Source: Gloeocapsopsis sp. IPPAS B-1203 (GTDB lineage: Bacteria; Cyanobacteriota; Cyanobacteriia; Cyanobacteriales; Chroococcidiopsidaceae). From it: a stretch of 64,000 bases of DNA. The notes under the pieces were generated by a model. That model was not told where the DNA came from, did not search any database, and saw only the letters and a list, made by a program, of their open reading frames with translations. Numbering within the stretch: the first letter of the stretch is position 1; each line of letters opens with the position of its first letter. The stretch covers positions 62,001-126,000 of the forward strand of contig NZ_PEIG01000016.1 of assembly GCF_002749975.1 (NCBI RefSeq), written 5' to 3'. A program made the position numbers and the translations under genes. Of the stretch, positions 54,619-63,943 are shown in pieces.

Positions 54619-55608
54619 TTAATTAATACTAATCTGTTTTGGTTGTAATTGACTTATTTCGAGTAACGTAACTTCCCAAACTAATCGGGGTTGTACATAA
54701 GAGCTTAAGTATTTCTTGGCTTGTTCTAAAGGTGATAAAGGTAAGTTTTGAAGTTCTCCTGCTAAAAACTGCTGCCAATAACAGTATTGTAAGTAATCTA
54801 ACAACCACAGTTGAGCTTCTGTATCTAAAGTTTTATCAATTTGTCTTGCTAATTCTAAGGCGCTGTGTAGGGATTGTGGAGGATAAGCAACAGCTTTAAG
54901 TAATTCAGTAGGAATTGTTTGAAGTTGCTGAGTTCCGGCGATCGCTTCTCCTGGACTTCCTTGGGCGATGGCTAATACAACCGGCGATGTCTGTAAAATC
55001 TCTTCATGACCAGTTTGCTGCAAAACTCGTGCCATCTGATCTCGATCGAGGCGATAAAAAGGAATTCGCTGACACCGAGATACCAAGGTTGGTAGTAAAG
55101 ATTCTACTGCAGGCGCGATTAAAATAATTGTTGCTAACCCTGGTTCTTCTAATGTTTTGAGCAAAGCATTTGCCGCAGCTTCTGCCATTGTTTCTGCTTG
55201 TTCAATCACAACAATATTTCTCGGCGCTTCTAGGGGAAAACGACTGAGAAACTGCGATATTTCGCGAATTTGCTCGGTACGGATAATAGGAGGGGCTTTA
55301 CGCTTAACTCCAGCAGCTGCGGCTTCTAATGCTGTAAGTCGCTGTCCTTGATGTAAATAAGTAGGTTGTACCCACAATACATCTGGGTGATTTCCTAATT
55401 GCAAGCGTTGTTTGATTTGCTGCTGCTTGTCTGGTGCAACATTTGTACAGAATATTTGCGCGATAAAGCAGTGTGCTGTTAAGCTACGTCCTACCCCTGG
55501 TGGACCAACAAATAAATAAGCTGGAGCAATTCGCTGGCGGTTGACTGCTTGTGTCAGAAACTCAATTGCTGGCGCTTGTCCAATAACGGATGTGAAAAAA
55601 GGAGACAC
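54619..55608 (-). CDS. holB: DNA polymerase III delta' subunit
   Basis: HolB is a clamp-loader subunit that helps place the sliding clamp on DNA. The 329 residues have an AAA+ N-terminal domain with GPPGVGRSLTA, where Arg replaces the Walker A lysine, consistent with delta' not hydrolysing ATP. The sensor region has NALLKTLEEPGLATIILIA and an SRC motif (VSRCQRIPFYRL). It lies 45 nt behind tmk in the same direction, a very common pair. Confidence 0.92.
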   Translation of the reverse strand: MSPFFTSVIGQAPAIEFLTQAVNRQRIAPAYLFVGPPGVGRSLTAHCFIAQIFCTNVAPDKQQQIKQRLQLGNHPDVLWVQPTYLHQGQRLTALEAAAAGVKRKAPPIIRTEQIREISQFLSRFPLEAPRNIVVIEQAETMAEAAANALLKTLEEPGLATIILIAPAVESLLPTLVSRCQRIPFYRLDRDQMARVLQQTGHEEILQTSPVVLAIAQGSPGEAIAGTQQLQTIPTELLKAVAYPPQSLHSALELARQIDKTLDTEAQLWLLDYLQYCYWQQFLAGELQNLPLSPLEQAKKYLSSYVQPRLVWEVTLLEISQLQPKQISIN

Positions 55609-55653
55609 GGGGAATAGTGATTAGTGATTATGATGACTTTGTCCTTTTTAAGT

Positions 55654-56295
55654 TTATAAACTCTGACTTCTGATTTCGGGAAAGCGTTGCAGTAAGATTT
55701 GCTGAATTTGTTCTTGAACTTCGGCTTCACTATAACTTGCATCGATTCTGACAATGCGCTGTGGGTTTGCTTGAGCTAATTCTGTGTAGCCTTGTTGGAC
55801 GCGACGATGAAAGTCTATTTTTTCTTGCTCAATGCGATCGCCGCCGCTTGCACCTTGCTGTTTTCTTGCTAGACTTACAGCGACATCAATATCTAACCAG
55901 ATAGTTAAATCGCTTTCTAGCCCACCAGTCGCAATATTATTTAACTGTTCAATTAAACTCCGACTGAGACCTCGACCATAACCTTGATAAGCCATCGTAG
56001 AATCAACATAGCGATCGCATAAAATCATTGTCCCGTTTCCTAGTTCTGGTTTCAGTAACTCTTCTACATGCTGGGCGCGATCTGCTGCATACAATAATAA
56101 CTCAGTAGAGTTATAAATCGGCTGTTCGGGTATGTTCAACAACAACTGACGCAGATCCGAACCTAAATGAGTTCCTCCTGGTTCACGGGTAACAATAACG
56201 GGTAAAGACGGCTTTAGCCACTGATACGATCGCTGTAACTGTGTTGTTTTGCCACAACCTTCCACGCCTTCAAATACAATTAATCTACCCTTCAT
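55654..56295 (-). CDS. tmk: thymidylate kinase
   Basis: Tmk phosphorylates dTMP to dTDP. The 213-residue protein shows the P-loop FEGVEGCGKTTQ (about 8-19), the REPGGTHLG motif binding dTMP, DRYVDSTMAYQGYGRGL with the DRY motif, and the LID region ARKQQGASGGDRIE. Length is normal. It is followed by holB as an operon. Upstream on the same strand, and probably unrelated, lies a group II intron. Confidence 0.95.
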   Translation of the reverse strand: MKGRLIVFEGVEGCGKTTQLQRSYQWLKPSLPVIVTREPGGTHLGSDLRQLLLNIPEQPIYNSTELLLYAADRAQHVEELLKPELGNGTMILCDRYVDSTMAYQGYGRGLSRSLIEQLNNIATGGLESDLTIWLDIDVAVSLARKQQGASGGDRIEQEKIDFHRRVQQGYTELAQANPQRIVRIDASYSEAEVQEQIQQILLQRFPEIRSQSL

Positions 56296-56439
56296 ACATT
56301 GATTTAATTTTTACTCTCTGTAATTTCTACAAAAGTTGCAAAAACATGAAAACCGCAATTGGCAATACCTAAGCGCTAACGGCTAATTACTAACAGATTT
56401 AATTCAGCTTTGACCGAAATTAATGGGATACAAGCCGTT

Positions 56440-57780
56440 AACCTAAGCATGGAGGTCGCCCCCCATGCTCGGCTTCAAAACCGGACGTGAGAGTTTCCGC
56501 TCATCCGGCTCCTCTCCAGACTGACCCTTGACATGGGTACTAAGCAGAGTTGAGAGATTACCGTTTCCACCGTGTATCCGGTCGTGGCAGTGACGGTGAA
56601 TGGCTGTCAAGTTTTCCATCTTGATGTTGCGATGATTTCCATTAATGTGATGAATTTCAATTGCGTCATCCATGTGGAAGTGAAGCCCACATTCAGCAGA
56701 TTTGCCTTTTTGCCGCTTGATTGCGGTTGAGACTCTTGTGCTGATTCCGGGGTAAGTTCCCCGTCTTTTACTCCAATACGTCCATTTGCCATCGTAGGGG
56801 GATGTCGTTCCTTTGACCTTGGTATGACGATGAATGGAGGTTTCAGCATGACGTAGGAGTTTGAGATCTCCGTCGCTGAATTTCCATCCTTCGCTTTCCA
56901 CTAGCCAATAAATGCCCAGGGGTCGCTTTTCAGCTTTGCCAGGTTTGGGAATCCAAACTCTTCTCACTGCTCGACTCTTGGACTTGAAATCCATTGAACC
57001 GATGAGTTTGAAGCGTTGGGCAGGAGTGAGGGATTTGATTCCATCTACTCCGGCGGTTTTCTTTCCCTGGTTATCCTGAGTCACTCGCCTGACTGCCAAG
57101 CATTTTGCGTACCAGGACTTCATCAGAAGCCGTTGGAGTCGGTGGACTCGTTTGACATCTCCACTTTGCGAAGCTCGATAAATTCGACGTTGGAGCTTGA
57201 AGACTTTCACCTGGGTTTGCTTCCAGGGAATGTCTTTCCATTCATACCTAATCGGGTTTAGCGATTGGCTCATGACATTTGCACTCTACTAATGGACTTC
57301 ATCGTTCAATCTGTAGTGGTTACGTCTGCGTATCCTTGGCATTACACCAAGGCGTTTGCTTCTTAACCAATCCTGCCTTCTGGGGTATCCGGTTTGACAC
57401 CTACTCTGGGGTATCGACCTCCACCAGAGAACCGTCAGAAGGTTATCTCGTTCCCAATGTTCGTTTGGCGTTAGGGTTAGGACTCTACTGTTCTCCGGGT
57501 TGTTGAGCTTGCGCTCTGGGTGAGTGTTATCCGTAGACGATTCGTATAACCAACAACCATTACCTTTTGGTCAAGCCTGTCAGCCTGATTTGGCTTGTTC
57601 CTAGTCACGAAGGGTTAATCGTAGATTCGTATTCCTGCCCATACCTAACTGTGCTAGAAGGGATTTCCGATTAAGGCTATCAGATACCTCCATTCCATCC
57701 CGCTTCATCCTTTGAGAGTCAGTCTCTAGATGGGGATGTGCTTTCACCTTGTCACCACAAGGGGTCGGAATTGCACCGAC
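56440..57780 (-). mobile_element. group II intron (approximate ends)
   Basis: The minus strand carries a ribozyme domain V (56477-56511) of the form GAGCCGGATGAGCGGAAAC...GTCCGGTTTT, directly followed by a domain VI-like hairpin AGCATGG/CCATGCT (about 56448-56470), and a maturase-type ORF upstream. The 500 nt before the ORF (57274-57780) contain only structured non-coding sequence that fits domain I-IV RNA. The 5' end is not resolved; it lies probably between 57700 and 57800. The intron sits between tmk and the IS200/IS605 remnant. Confidence 0.8.
56443..57273 (-). pseudogene. group II intron maturase with in-frame internal deletion
   Basis: The 276-residue product starts like a full group II maturase (PWKQTQVKVFKLQRRIYRAS, AGVDGIKSLTPAQRF, RRVWIPKPGKAEKRPLGI). 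At about residue 121 it jumps directly to the C-terminal part (EGWKFSDGDLKLLRHAETS, VKGTTSPYDGKWTYWSKRRG) and the HNH endonuclease (CGLHFHMDDAIEIHHINGNH, HRHCHDRIHGG). The catalytic RT domain including YADD and most of domain X is missing, about 300 residues, yet the frame is kept. The protein cannot reverse-transcribe; the HNH half looks intact. Confidence 0.85.
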
Positions 57781-57807
57781 ACAAACATTGAGTTGTCAAG
57801 GTTCAGT

Positions 57808-57821
57808 GGAACTTTCGTTCC
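57808..57821 (-). repeat. subterminal hairpin of the IS200/IS605 left end
   Basis: On the minus strand GGAAC-GAAA-GTTCC forms a perfect 5-bp hairpin with a GNRA-type loop, 32 nt beyond the tnpA stop codon. IS200/IS605 ends carry such imperfect palindromes for TnpA recognition. Confidence 0.4.
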
Positions 57822-57852
57822 TGTGGCTCCTTGCCGCTAATCCTCCAATCTA

Positions 57853-58230
57853 TTAGCTAGTATTGGTTTCTAGCGAACGAGTCGCACTAATCCCTCTAGA
57901 GCGGCTTTGATTTTTAATGTACTCGATTAGAGTTGCTATCGGTGCGCCTCCCACCGAAACCGCAAAATAACTAGGACTCCAAAGTGCAGCCCTATCGCAT
58001 GGTTTCTTGAATCCAGCCTGTCCATACCGACGACTCGACACGCCCTTAAGAGCATTCACCATCTTTGATACCGATAGCTTTGGCGGATACTCTATCAGGG
58101 CGTGGATATGTTCGCCTTCGCCATTGATTTCCAAAATCTGAAAATCCATCTGTTTTGCGACATGGTGGAATACGTCTTCAATTAGTTTTAACTCTTCTTG
58201 TGAAAAGACTTCCTCACGATATTTGGCAAC
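57853..58230 (-). pseudogene. tnpA: IS200/IS605 transposase TnpA, 5'-truncated
   Basis: The reading frame gives TnpA from VAKYREEVFSQEELKLIEDVF onwards, including GEGEHIHALIEYPPKLSVSK (the HUH motif reads HIH), the NALKGVSSRRY helix and SPSYFAVSVGGAPIATLIEYI with the catalytic Tyr region. The first 25 or so residues and the start codon are missing; at 58231 the frame runs into repeat-tract sequence. The first internal ATG (58149) would make a 98-residue fragment. The element cannot make full TnpA. Confidence 0.85.
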
Positions 58231-58329
58231 AAGAGGGGTTAGGAGCGAGGGGCGAGGAGCGAGTAAAAAGAAACCAGTGTCAAACGAAAAATCTTAATCT
58301 ACGATCTTCCCCTAACTCCTCGCTCCTCC
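58231..58329. repeat. repeat tract replacing the centre of the IS element
   Basis: About 99 nt of AGGGGTTAGGAGCGAGGGGC and GAGGAGCGAG units, and their inverse CCCCTAACTCCTCGCTCCTC, lie exactly where the divergent starts of tnpA and tnpB should be. The two ends are imperfect inverted repeats. The same units occur in other spacers of the window. Confidence 0.7.
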
Positions 58330-59301
58330 TTTTTTGAGTCACTAAAAGGCAATAGAAAGGGCATTAAAGTTAAACCACCAAGATTCAAGAAAAAGGATAA
58401 TCGTCAAACAGCACGATTTACAAAGGGTGGGTTTAGTATCAAAGGAGAGAAGATTTATTTAGCAAAGATTGGAGAACTTAAACCTATTTGGTCAAGAGTT
58501 TTACCGTCTGAGCCTAGCTCTGTAACAGTCATTAAAGACTGTGCAGGACGGTATTTTCTAAGCTTTGTTGTAGAGATTGAACCTATCAATACTGTTGCCA
58601 AGAACCAAAGCGTCGGTATCGATCTAGGTATCAAAACTTTTGCCGCAATGAGCAATGGGGAAAAAGTACAAAGTCCTAGCTACTCTACAATAGACCGCAA
58701 AATACGTAAACTGCAACGAAAACTAGCACGCTCCTCAAAGGGTTCTAAGCGTAGGAATGTAACTCGCTCGAAAATCGCCAGACTACATAACCAAATTGCT
58801 GATACCCGCAAGGACTTTCTACACAAACTGTCTTCTAGAGTAATTCTAGAAAATCAAATTATTGTGTTAGAAGACTTGAATGTATCTGGAATGGTTAAAA
58901 ATCGACGATTGGCGCGGACGATTAGCTTGCAGGGATGGCGAGAGTTTAGGACTTTGTGCGAAGCGAAATCAGATAAGTTTGGTAGGTCTTTTCAAGTTAT
59001 CTCAAGATGGGAACCTACAAGTCAAATCTGCTCGGATTGCGGGTATCGATGGGGCAAACTTGATTTATCTGTTCGTTCAATACTTTGCGTGAATTGCAAC
59101 ACCAAGCAAGATAGGGACGAAAACGCTTCCAGAAATATAGAAAAAGGAGCCAGTGCGGTCTTGGCGCTTTGCGTCGAGGAGCAACTGGCGGTCGGCATGG
59201 GGCATCGGCACGACTCTAAATGGGCGCAGAGGGATGGTAAGACTACTCCGGTAGCGCAACCCAATGAAGCGTCAAGAATCACCGCACCTTTATGTCGGTG
59301 A
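58330..59301 (+). pseudogene. tnpB: RNA-guided nuclease TnpB, 5'-truncated
   Basis: An uninterrupted frame from 58330 reads FFESLKGNRKGIKVKPPRFK and continues through the whole RuvC part. Catalytic Asp lies in SVGIDLGIKTFAA, Glu in IIVLEDLNVSGMV, the zinc finger is CSDCGYRW...CVNCNTKQ, and the last Asp is in DRDENASRNIEKG. About 80-100 N-terminal residues and the start are absent, and the first usable ATG is at 58648 (217 residues), so the protein is probably not made in working form. The stop overlaps the right-end hairpin. Confidence 0.85.
59280..59300 (+). repeat. right-end hairpin of the IS200/IS605 element
   Basis: CACCG (59280-59284) and CGGTG (59296-59300) flank an 11-nt loop and overlap the tnpB stop codon. 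This is the usual position of the right-end palindrome and the guide-RNA scaffold. Confidence 0.5.
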
Positions 59302-59399
59302 GTATGTCAATTTAGCAACTAAAATATCTTTTAACCCTTTACCTTTTACAATCCTCGGATATCATATAAGCGACGCGTTTCTCCTGGCGAGGAGTATCT

Positions 59400-59747
59400 A
59401 TGGCTCGCTACACTAGCTGGTTTACTGTTGAAGTTCCACCTACACGTTTACAGCAGTTGCTTGCAGAGGTTTTACAATCCTGCAATCTTGATGTTGTATA
59501 TCATACAAGTGACTACGTAATGGCACAAGAAATTCCTGGACAAACGACGTTTGCCAGGTTAGTAGTTGTAGAAATACTAACTGATAAAACACTGAATACG
59601 ACAACAGAAACTCGGATTAACGTTGTGGTAAAAAATGAAGAATTGCCATTACAGATGAATAATCATTGTTACCAGATGTTTCAACAAGTAAATCAGGCGA
59701 TCGCTGACAATCGTCAGTGGCAATTAATAGAAAGTATTTGTAGCTAA
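59400..59747 (+). CDS. conserved hypothetical cyanobacterial protein
   Basis: This 115-residue alpha/beta protein (MARYTSWFTVEVPPTRLQQL, YVMAQEIPGQTTFARLVVVE, MFQQVNQAIADNRQWQLIE) resembles short cyanobacterial proteins of unknown function. No motif or signal is seen. A terminator follows the gene. Confidence 0.65.
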   Translation: MARYTSWFTVEVPPTRLQQLLAEVLQSCNLDVVYHTSDYVMAQEIPGQTTFARLVVVEILTDKTLNTTTETRINVVVKNEELPLQMNNHCYQMFQQVNQAIADNRQWQLIESICS

Positions 59748-59768
59748 ATCATAAAACTGATAAAAACT

Positions 59769-59790
59769 AAGCCCTCAGAACAGAGGGCTT
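59769..59790. terminator. Rho-independent terminator
   Basis: AAGCCCTC (59769-59776) and GAGGGCTT (59783-59790) form an 8-bp stem with a 6-nt loop after the stop of the upstream gene; only a weak T run (TTGTCT) follows. Confidence 0.7.
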
Positions 59791-59920
59791 GTCTACTGCG
59801 TTTTCGTTGCAATCAGCAAGTTGTAGGTTCTACGAATTAGGTAGCTATTAACTGACAACTGTGTAATATACAAGTGCGATTGAATGTATGAGACGCAATT
59901 ACACTTGTCGCTAGCATTGT

Positions 59921-60340
59921 CTAGTCTTCAAATTCAGGCATCATATTTGGACCAATAAGAGTGACATCATACTCATCTAAAGGTCCAGAAGGCATAGTAT
60001 CTTTACTCAACAAGTAATAAATCGCTCGAACTTGAGGACCAAAAACGATCTCATCTTCATTTTTTAGGTCGTGGGCGGGAATTTTACGACCATTAATCAG
60101 CAATCCATTAGCACTAGGTTTCCCCTTAGAATCGCCATCAATAATACGATAGTAAAAGCTGCCATCTTCGCGTGGCAACCTTACCAAGGTAGCATGACGC
60201 CGAGAAACAAACTGCGAAAACAAGCGGATATCGCAGCGGGCATCTCTACCAATAGAATACACAGGAGCGTCTAGACTAAATTCTTTACGTCCCTGATCGT
60301 CTTCAACAATCAGTATATGGTTCTGATTAAGTTGTAAAGC
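59921..60340 (-). CDS. FHA-domain protein
   Basis: This protein of about 139 residues is almost entirely an FHA domain that binds phosphothreonine peptides: YSIGRDARCDIRL (Gly-Arg), VSRRHATL (Ser-x-x-His), and SANGLLINGRKI (Asn-Gly). A short acidic tail follows (PLDEYDVTLIGPNMMPEFED). It would act as an adaptor in Ser/Thr kinase signalling; the partner is unknown. Start ATG 60340 gives MALQLNQNHI; an upstream alternative at 60367 adds nine residues. Confidence 0.9.
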   Translation of the reverse strand, partial: ALQLNQNHILIVEDDQGRKEFSLDAPVYSIGRDARCDIRLFSQFVSRRHATLVRLPREDGSFYYRIIDGDSKGKPSANGLLINGRKIPAHDLKNEDEIVFGPQVRAIYYLLSKDTMPSGPLDEYDVTLIGPNMMPEFED

Positions 60341-60595
60341 CATTGAAGCATCGGTTAGTAAAATCACTCAATCAATTATTATCGCTTTAGTTACACGGGC
60401 TATTAGTCGCTGCTACAGATGCGCTCTGTACAGATATTGGCTCAGCTTAACTTAGGTTGATTGTACTCGACATTGTGCCTCCTGAGTGAAACTAAGGTAG
60501 TCTTTATATTCATCAGCAGAAATTAGTCAGCCTTTGCGACTTAGTAATATAAAGTAACACTAAGAGCATAAATGGTCTGTCTTAACCTTCGCCTC

Positions 60596-63073
60596 TCACC
60601 CCTCAACACCAGTTTGCTCAACGGAGGACATCTCCGCACGAAAAAAGCGGCTTCTCCTCACCCCTGTCTGATGAAACCGCCGCAACAATAAAGAGTTGGT
60701 AACGACGCTAATAGAGCTAAATGCCATTAACGCTCCAGCCGCAGCCGGACTAAGAACAAATCCAAAACTAGGTAACAAAGCACCAGCCGCGATTGGAATC
60801 CCGAGTGTGTTGTAGGCAAATGCCCAAAACAAGTTTTGGCGAATTTTATTAAAAGTTGCACGACTTAACTCAATTGCGACAACCACATCAGTTAAACAGT
60901 CGCGCATGAGGACAATTTCTGCAGCTTCCATCGCGACATCAGTACCTGTTTTCAAAGCTATGCCTATATCTGCTTGTGATAAGGCAGGAGTATCATTAAT
61001 GCCATCTCCCACCATCGCGACTAGATGATGTTGAGATTGCAATTTAGAAATTGCTGCTGCTTTTCCGTCAGGACGTACATTAGCAAAGATGTGTTGTGAC
61101 TCTATGCCGAGTTGAAGCGCGATCGCCTCCGCAACTTCTTGTCTATCCCCAGTTAAGATTGCGACTTGCAAACCAATTTGCCGCAAGTTATTTACTGTTG
61201 CTTTGGCATCTGCTCTTAAAGTATCGGTGAGGGCAATTAATCCTACGAGCTTGTTGTCTGCTGCCACATAAACAACTGTTTTTCCCTCAGTTGTTAGCGA
61301 ATGGCTGAGTTGTTGTGCAGTTTCGTCAATCACAACTAAGTGCTGTACAAGCCATTCTTGATTACCCAACAACACCTTAGTATGACCTGCCACTTGCGCA
61401 GATACCCCTAAACCTGGTTCCATGTAAAAGTCTTGGGCGGCTAATAGAGACAAATTGTGCTGTTGCGCTGCTTGTTGAATTGCGGTTGCCAGAGGATGCG
61501 CATTGCCACTTTCTGCTGCTGCTGCTAATTGGAGAAGACGTTGAGTAGAAAATATTGATTGTTCCTGTTCCAGTGAAATACAGTCACTCACATGCGGCAC
61601 TCCAGTCGTGAGAGTACCAGTTTTATCAAACACTACGGTAGTAAGTCGATGAACTGTTTCTAAGACCTCACCACCTTTGATTAATAATCCCCGTTCTGCG
61701 CCTACTCCTGTACCGACGAGAATTGCTGTTGGTGTAGCAAGTCCTAAAGCACAAGGACACGCCACAACCATGACGGCGATCGCTAGCTTCAAACTAAGTA
61801 ATAATGGCGATTGCACTATTGCATGGGTAGTATATACCTGATGTAGTGAGTTGTGTCCAAGATTAGCAAGGTGATGAGGTTGTGTCGCAATATCAGACCA
61901 AATATGAGTTCCGATAAAATACCAAAACACAAATGTCAATATTGCAGAGGTTAACACTCCGTAGGTAAAGTACCCTGCTACTGTATCTGCTAATTTTTGA
62001 ACTGGTGCTTTTCGCGTTTGCGCTGCTTCTACCAAAGCAACAATCTGGGCAAGTGTCGTGTTTTTTCCCGTCCGAGTTGCCTGTAACGCAATTGTTCCTG
62101 TTTGGTTTATTGTCCCAGCAGCGACCTGATCTCCAGATTGCTTACTAACAGGCATGGCTTCTCCAGTCAACATTGATTCATCAACTGTTGTTCTGCCAGA
62201 AACGACTTCACCATCAACGGGAATTTTGTCTCCTGGTAAAACTTGTAACCATTCTCCTACCCGTACGCGATCAGCAGGAATTTCAACACTCTTATATCCT
62301 GTAGTTGTTGTCGGATCGGCAATCAATCGGGCAACTTGCGGTTGCATTGCGAGTAATTCGCGAAAAGCTGATGCTGCACGTCCACGGGCTTGTTGCTCTA
62401 ATGTTCTACCCAACAAGATAAAGCCCAATAGCATCACGGGTTCATCAAAAAAGCAGTCCCAACCTAGTTGTGGAAAAAGAAGTGCTACTAAACTTGCGCT
62501 ATAAGCCGTTAGCGTTCCTAATCCGACTAAGGTGTTCATGTTGGGTGCGTTGCGTCGCAGACCCTGCCAGCCATTGAGTAAGATCGGGCGTCCTGGTCCA
62601 ATTAGTGTTGCAGTTGCTAAACCAAAGTGCAGCCAAATGTTGTGTAACATTGGTGGCGCAGGCAAACCCCATTCACTGAAATGCCCCAAGCTAGACAAGA
62701 TAAGCAGAATGCTAGCAACAATCAACTGTTTAAGCGCTGATTGCATTTCCTGCTGGTGTCGTGATGGTTCGACAACACTATTATCAGGTTCTCCCTGAGC
62801 ATAACGTGGTTGGGTGGGAAACCCAGCTGCTGTTAAATTCTCAGCAAGTTTTAGTGCATCAACAGCACCTGCGGTACATTCAACAACAGCAACTTCCGTG
62901 ACCAAATTGACACACGCAGACAGTACACTTTGATTTTGTGTTAACTGATTTTCAACAACCTTGACACAGCCAGCACACTTCATCCCTTGGATATCCAGCG
63001 TGATGGTTTCTATCGCTTGAGGTTTGCTATTGGGTAAGGGCTGCGACGACTCGATTTTTGGGACAAGTTGCAT
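60596..63073 (-). CDS. heavy-metal (copper) translocating P1B-type ATPase
   Basis: This 825-residue P1B-ATPase pumps Cu(I) across a membrane. It has one N-terminal HMA domain with GMKCAGC (Cys33, Cys36), eight predicted transmembrane helices, the actuator TGEAMPV, the intramembrane CPC in [15 protein letters not shown], the phosphorylated Asp in [13 protein letters not shown] in GNAHPLATA, and the hinge [10 protein letters not shown]. The CPC motif and HMA site indicate copper or silver. Cyanobacteria have two such pumps, CtaA (plasma membrane import) and PacS (thylakoid). The sequence looks nearer to CtaA, but I do not assign a symbol. Confidence 0.92.
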   Translation of the reverse strand: MQLVPKIESSQPLPNSKPQAIETITLDIQGMKCAGCVKVVENQLTQNQSVLSACVNLVTEVAVVECTAGAVDALKLAENLTAAGFPTQPRYAQGEPDNSVVEPSRHQQEMQSALKQLIVASILLILSSLGHFSEWGLPAPPMLHNIWLHFGLATATLIGPGRPILLNGWQGLRRNAPNMNTLVGLGTLTAYSASLVALLFPQLGWDCFFDEPVMLLGFILLGRTLEQQARGRAASAFRELLAMQPQVARLIADPTTTTGYKSVEIPADRVRVGEWLQVLPGDKIPVDGEVVSGRTTVDESMLTGEAMPVSKQSGDQVAAGTINQTGTIALQATRTGKNTTLAQIVALVEAAQTRKAPVQKLADTVAGYFTYGVLTSAILTFVFWYFIGTHIWSDIATQPHHLANLGHNSLHQVYTTHAIVQSPLLLSLKLAIAVMVVACPCALGLATPTAILVGTGVGAERGLLIKGGEVLETVHRLTTVVFDKTGTLTTGVPHVSDCISLEQEQSIFSTQRLLQLAAAAESGNAHPLATAIQQAAQQHNLSLLAAQDFYMEPGLGVSAQVAGHTKVLLGNQEWLVQHLVVIDETAQQLSHSLTTEGKTVVYVAADNKLVGLIALTDTLRADAKATVNNLRQIGLQVAILTGDRQEVAEAIALQLGIESQHIFANVRPDGKAAAISKLQSQHHLVAMVGDGINDTPALSQADIGIALKTGTDVAMEAAEIVLMRDCLTDVVVAIELSRATFNKIRQNLFWAFAYNTLGIPIAAGALLPSFGFVLSPAAAGALMAFSSISVVTNSLLLRRFHQTGVRRSRFFRAEMSSVEQTGVEG

Positions 63074-63143
63074 ACAGAGTTGGCTATCAACACATCACCA
63101 CTGTAGCGTTTAGGCAAGAGGTAACGGTAATAAAAGTTAGAAC

Positions 63144-63677
63144 TTAGGAAATTCGGAGAAGTTCTACATCAAAAACGAGAGTTGCGTTAGGAGGGATAAC
63201 TCCACCTGCACCACGCGCACCATAACCGAGTTCGGGAGGAATGATTAATTGACGACGTCCGCCGACTTTCATTGTACTTAGTCCTTCGTCCCAACCTTTA
63301 ATAACTTGTCCAGCACCGAGTTTGAAGCTAAACGGGCGATTGCGATCGCGCGAACTATCAAATTTACTACCGTTTTCAAGAGTTCCGGTGTAGTGAACTA
63401 CGACTGTTTGTCCCGCTGTAGGTGTTGCACCGTCGCCTTCTTGGATATCAATGTATTTAAGCCCAGAGGGTGTTGTGACAACGTTTTCGTCAGACATCAT
63501 GTTGTTATTCGCTAAAGTATCTACGGTATTCGTGTTGCTTGGCGCAACGATTTCTTTGATTGGTTGATTTTGTGTGAGTTTTTCTGCGATCGCAGCAGGT
63601 GAATTGCTAAACTGTGTTACTACCAAAACTACAAGGCAAACAATTACGAAACTCAAGCTGATTAGAATTTCTCTCAA
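63144..63677 (-). CDS. FKBP-type peptidyl-prolyl isomerase, membrane-anchored
   Basis: This 177-residue protein has an N-terminal hydrophobic helix ([20 protein letters not shown]), so it is exported or anchored in the lumen or periplasm. A single FKBP domain follows (about 75-177) with [34 protein letters not shown] and the ending [16 protein letters not shown]. It catalyses proline cis-trans isomerisation in protein folding. The active-site aromatic and Asp residues of FKBPs are present. Confidence 0.92.
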   Translation of the reverse strand: MREILISLSFVIVCLVVLVVTQFSNSPAAIAEKLTQNQPIKEIVAPSNTNTVDTLANNNMMSDENVVTTPSGLKYIDIQEGDGATPTAGQTVVVHYTGTLENGSKFDSSRDRNRPFSFKLGAGQVIKGWDEGLSTMKVGGRRQLIIPPELGYGARGAGGVIPPNATLVFDVELLRIS

Positions 63678-63943
63678 AAGTCAGTCCTCCATCAGCAACA
63701 ATACATACAATAAATTCAGCCACTTTACGTGTTCTAGTTTAGGTCAAAACCAGCCATTAACTTTGAGCTGTCACCTAAACCTGATAGAGAAATTTGAGGG
63801 TTTGAGACAATGTCAAGATTTATTAAAGGAAAATCCAATCGAGTAAGTTTGGTTAAACCTGCTACTGAAGCAACTTACTATTGATTGTGTGTTCTATTGC
63901 TAAAATTAACTTGAGTTTGAGTGCGATTTCAATATTAATGGTA

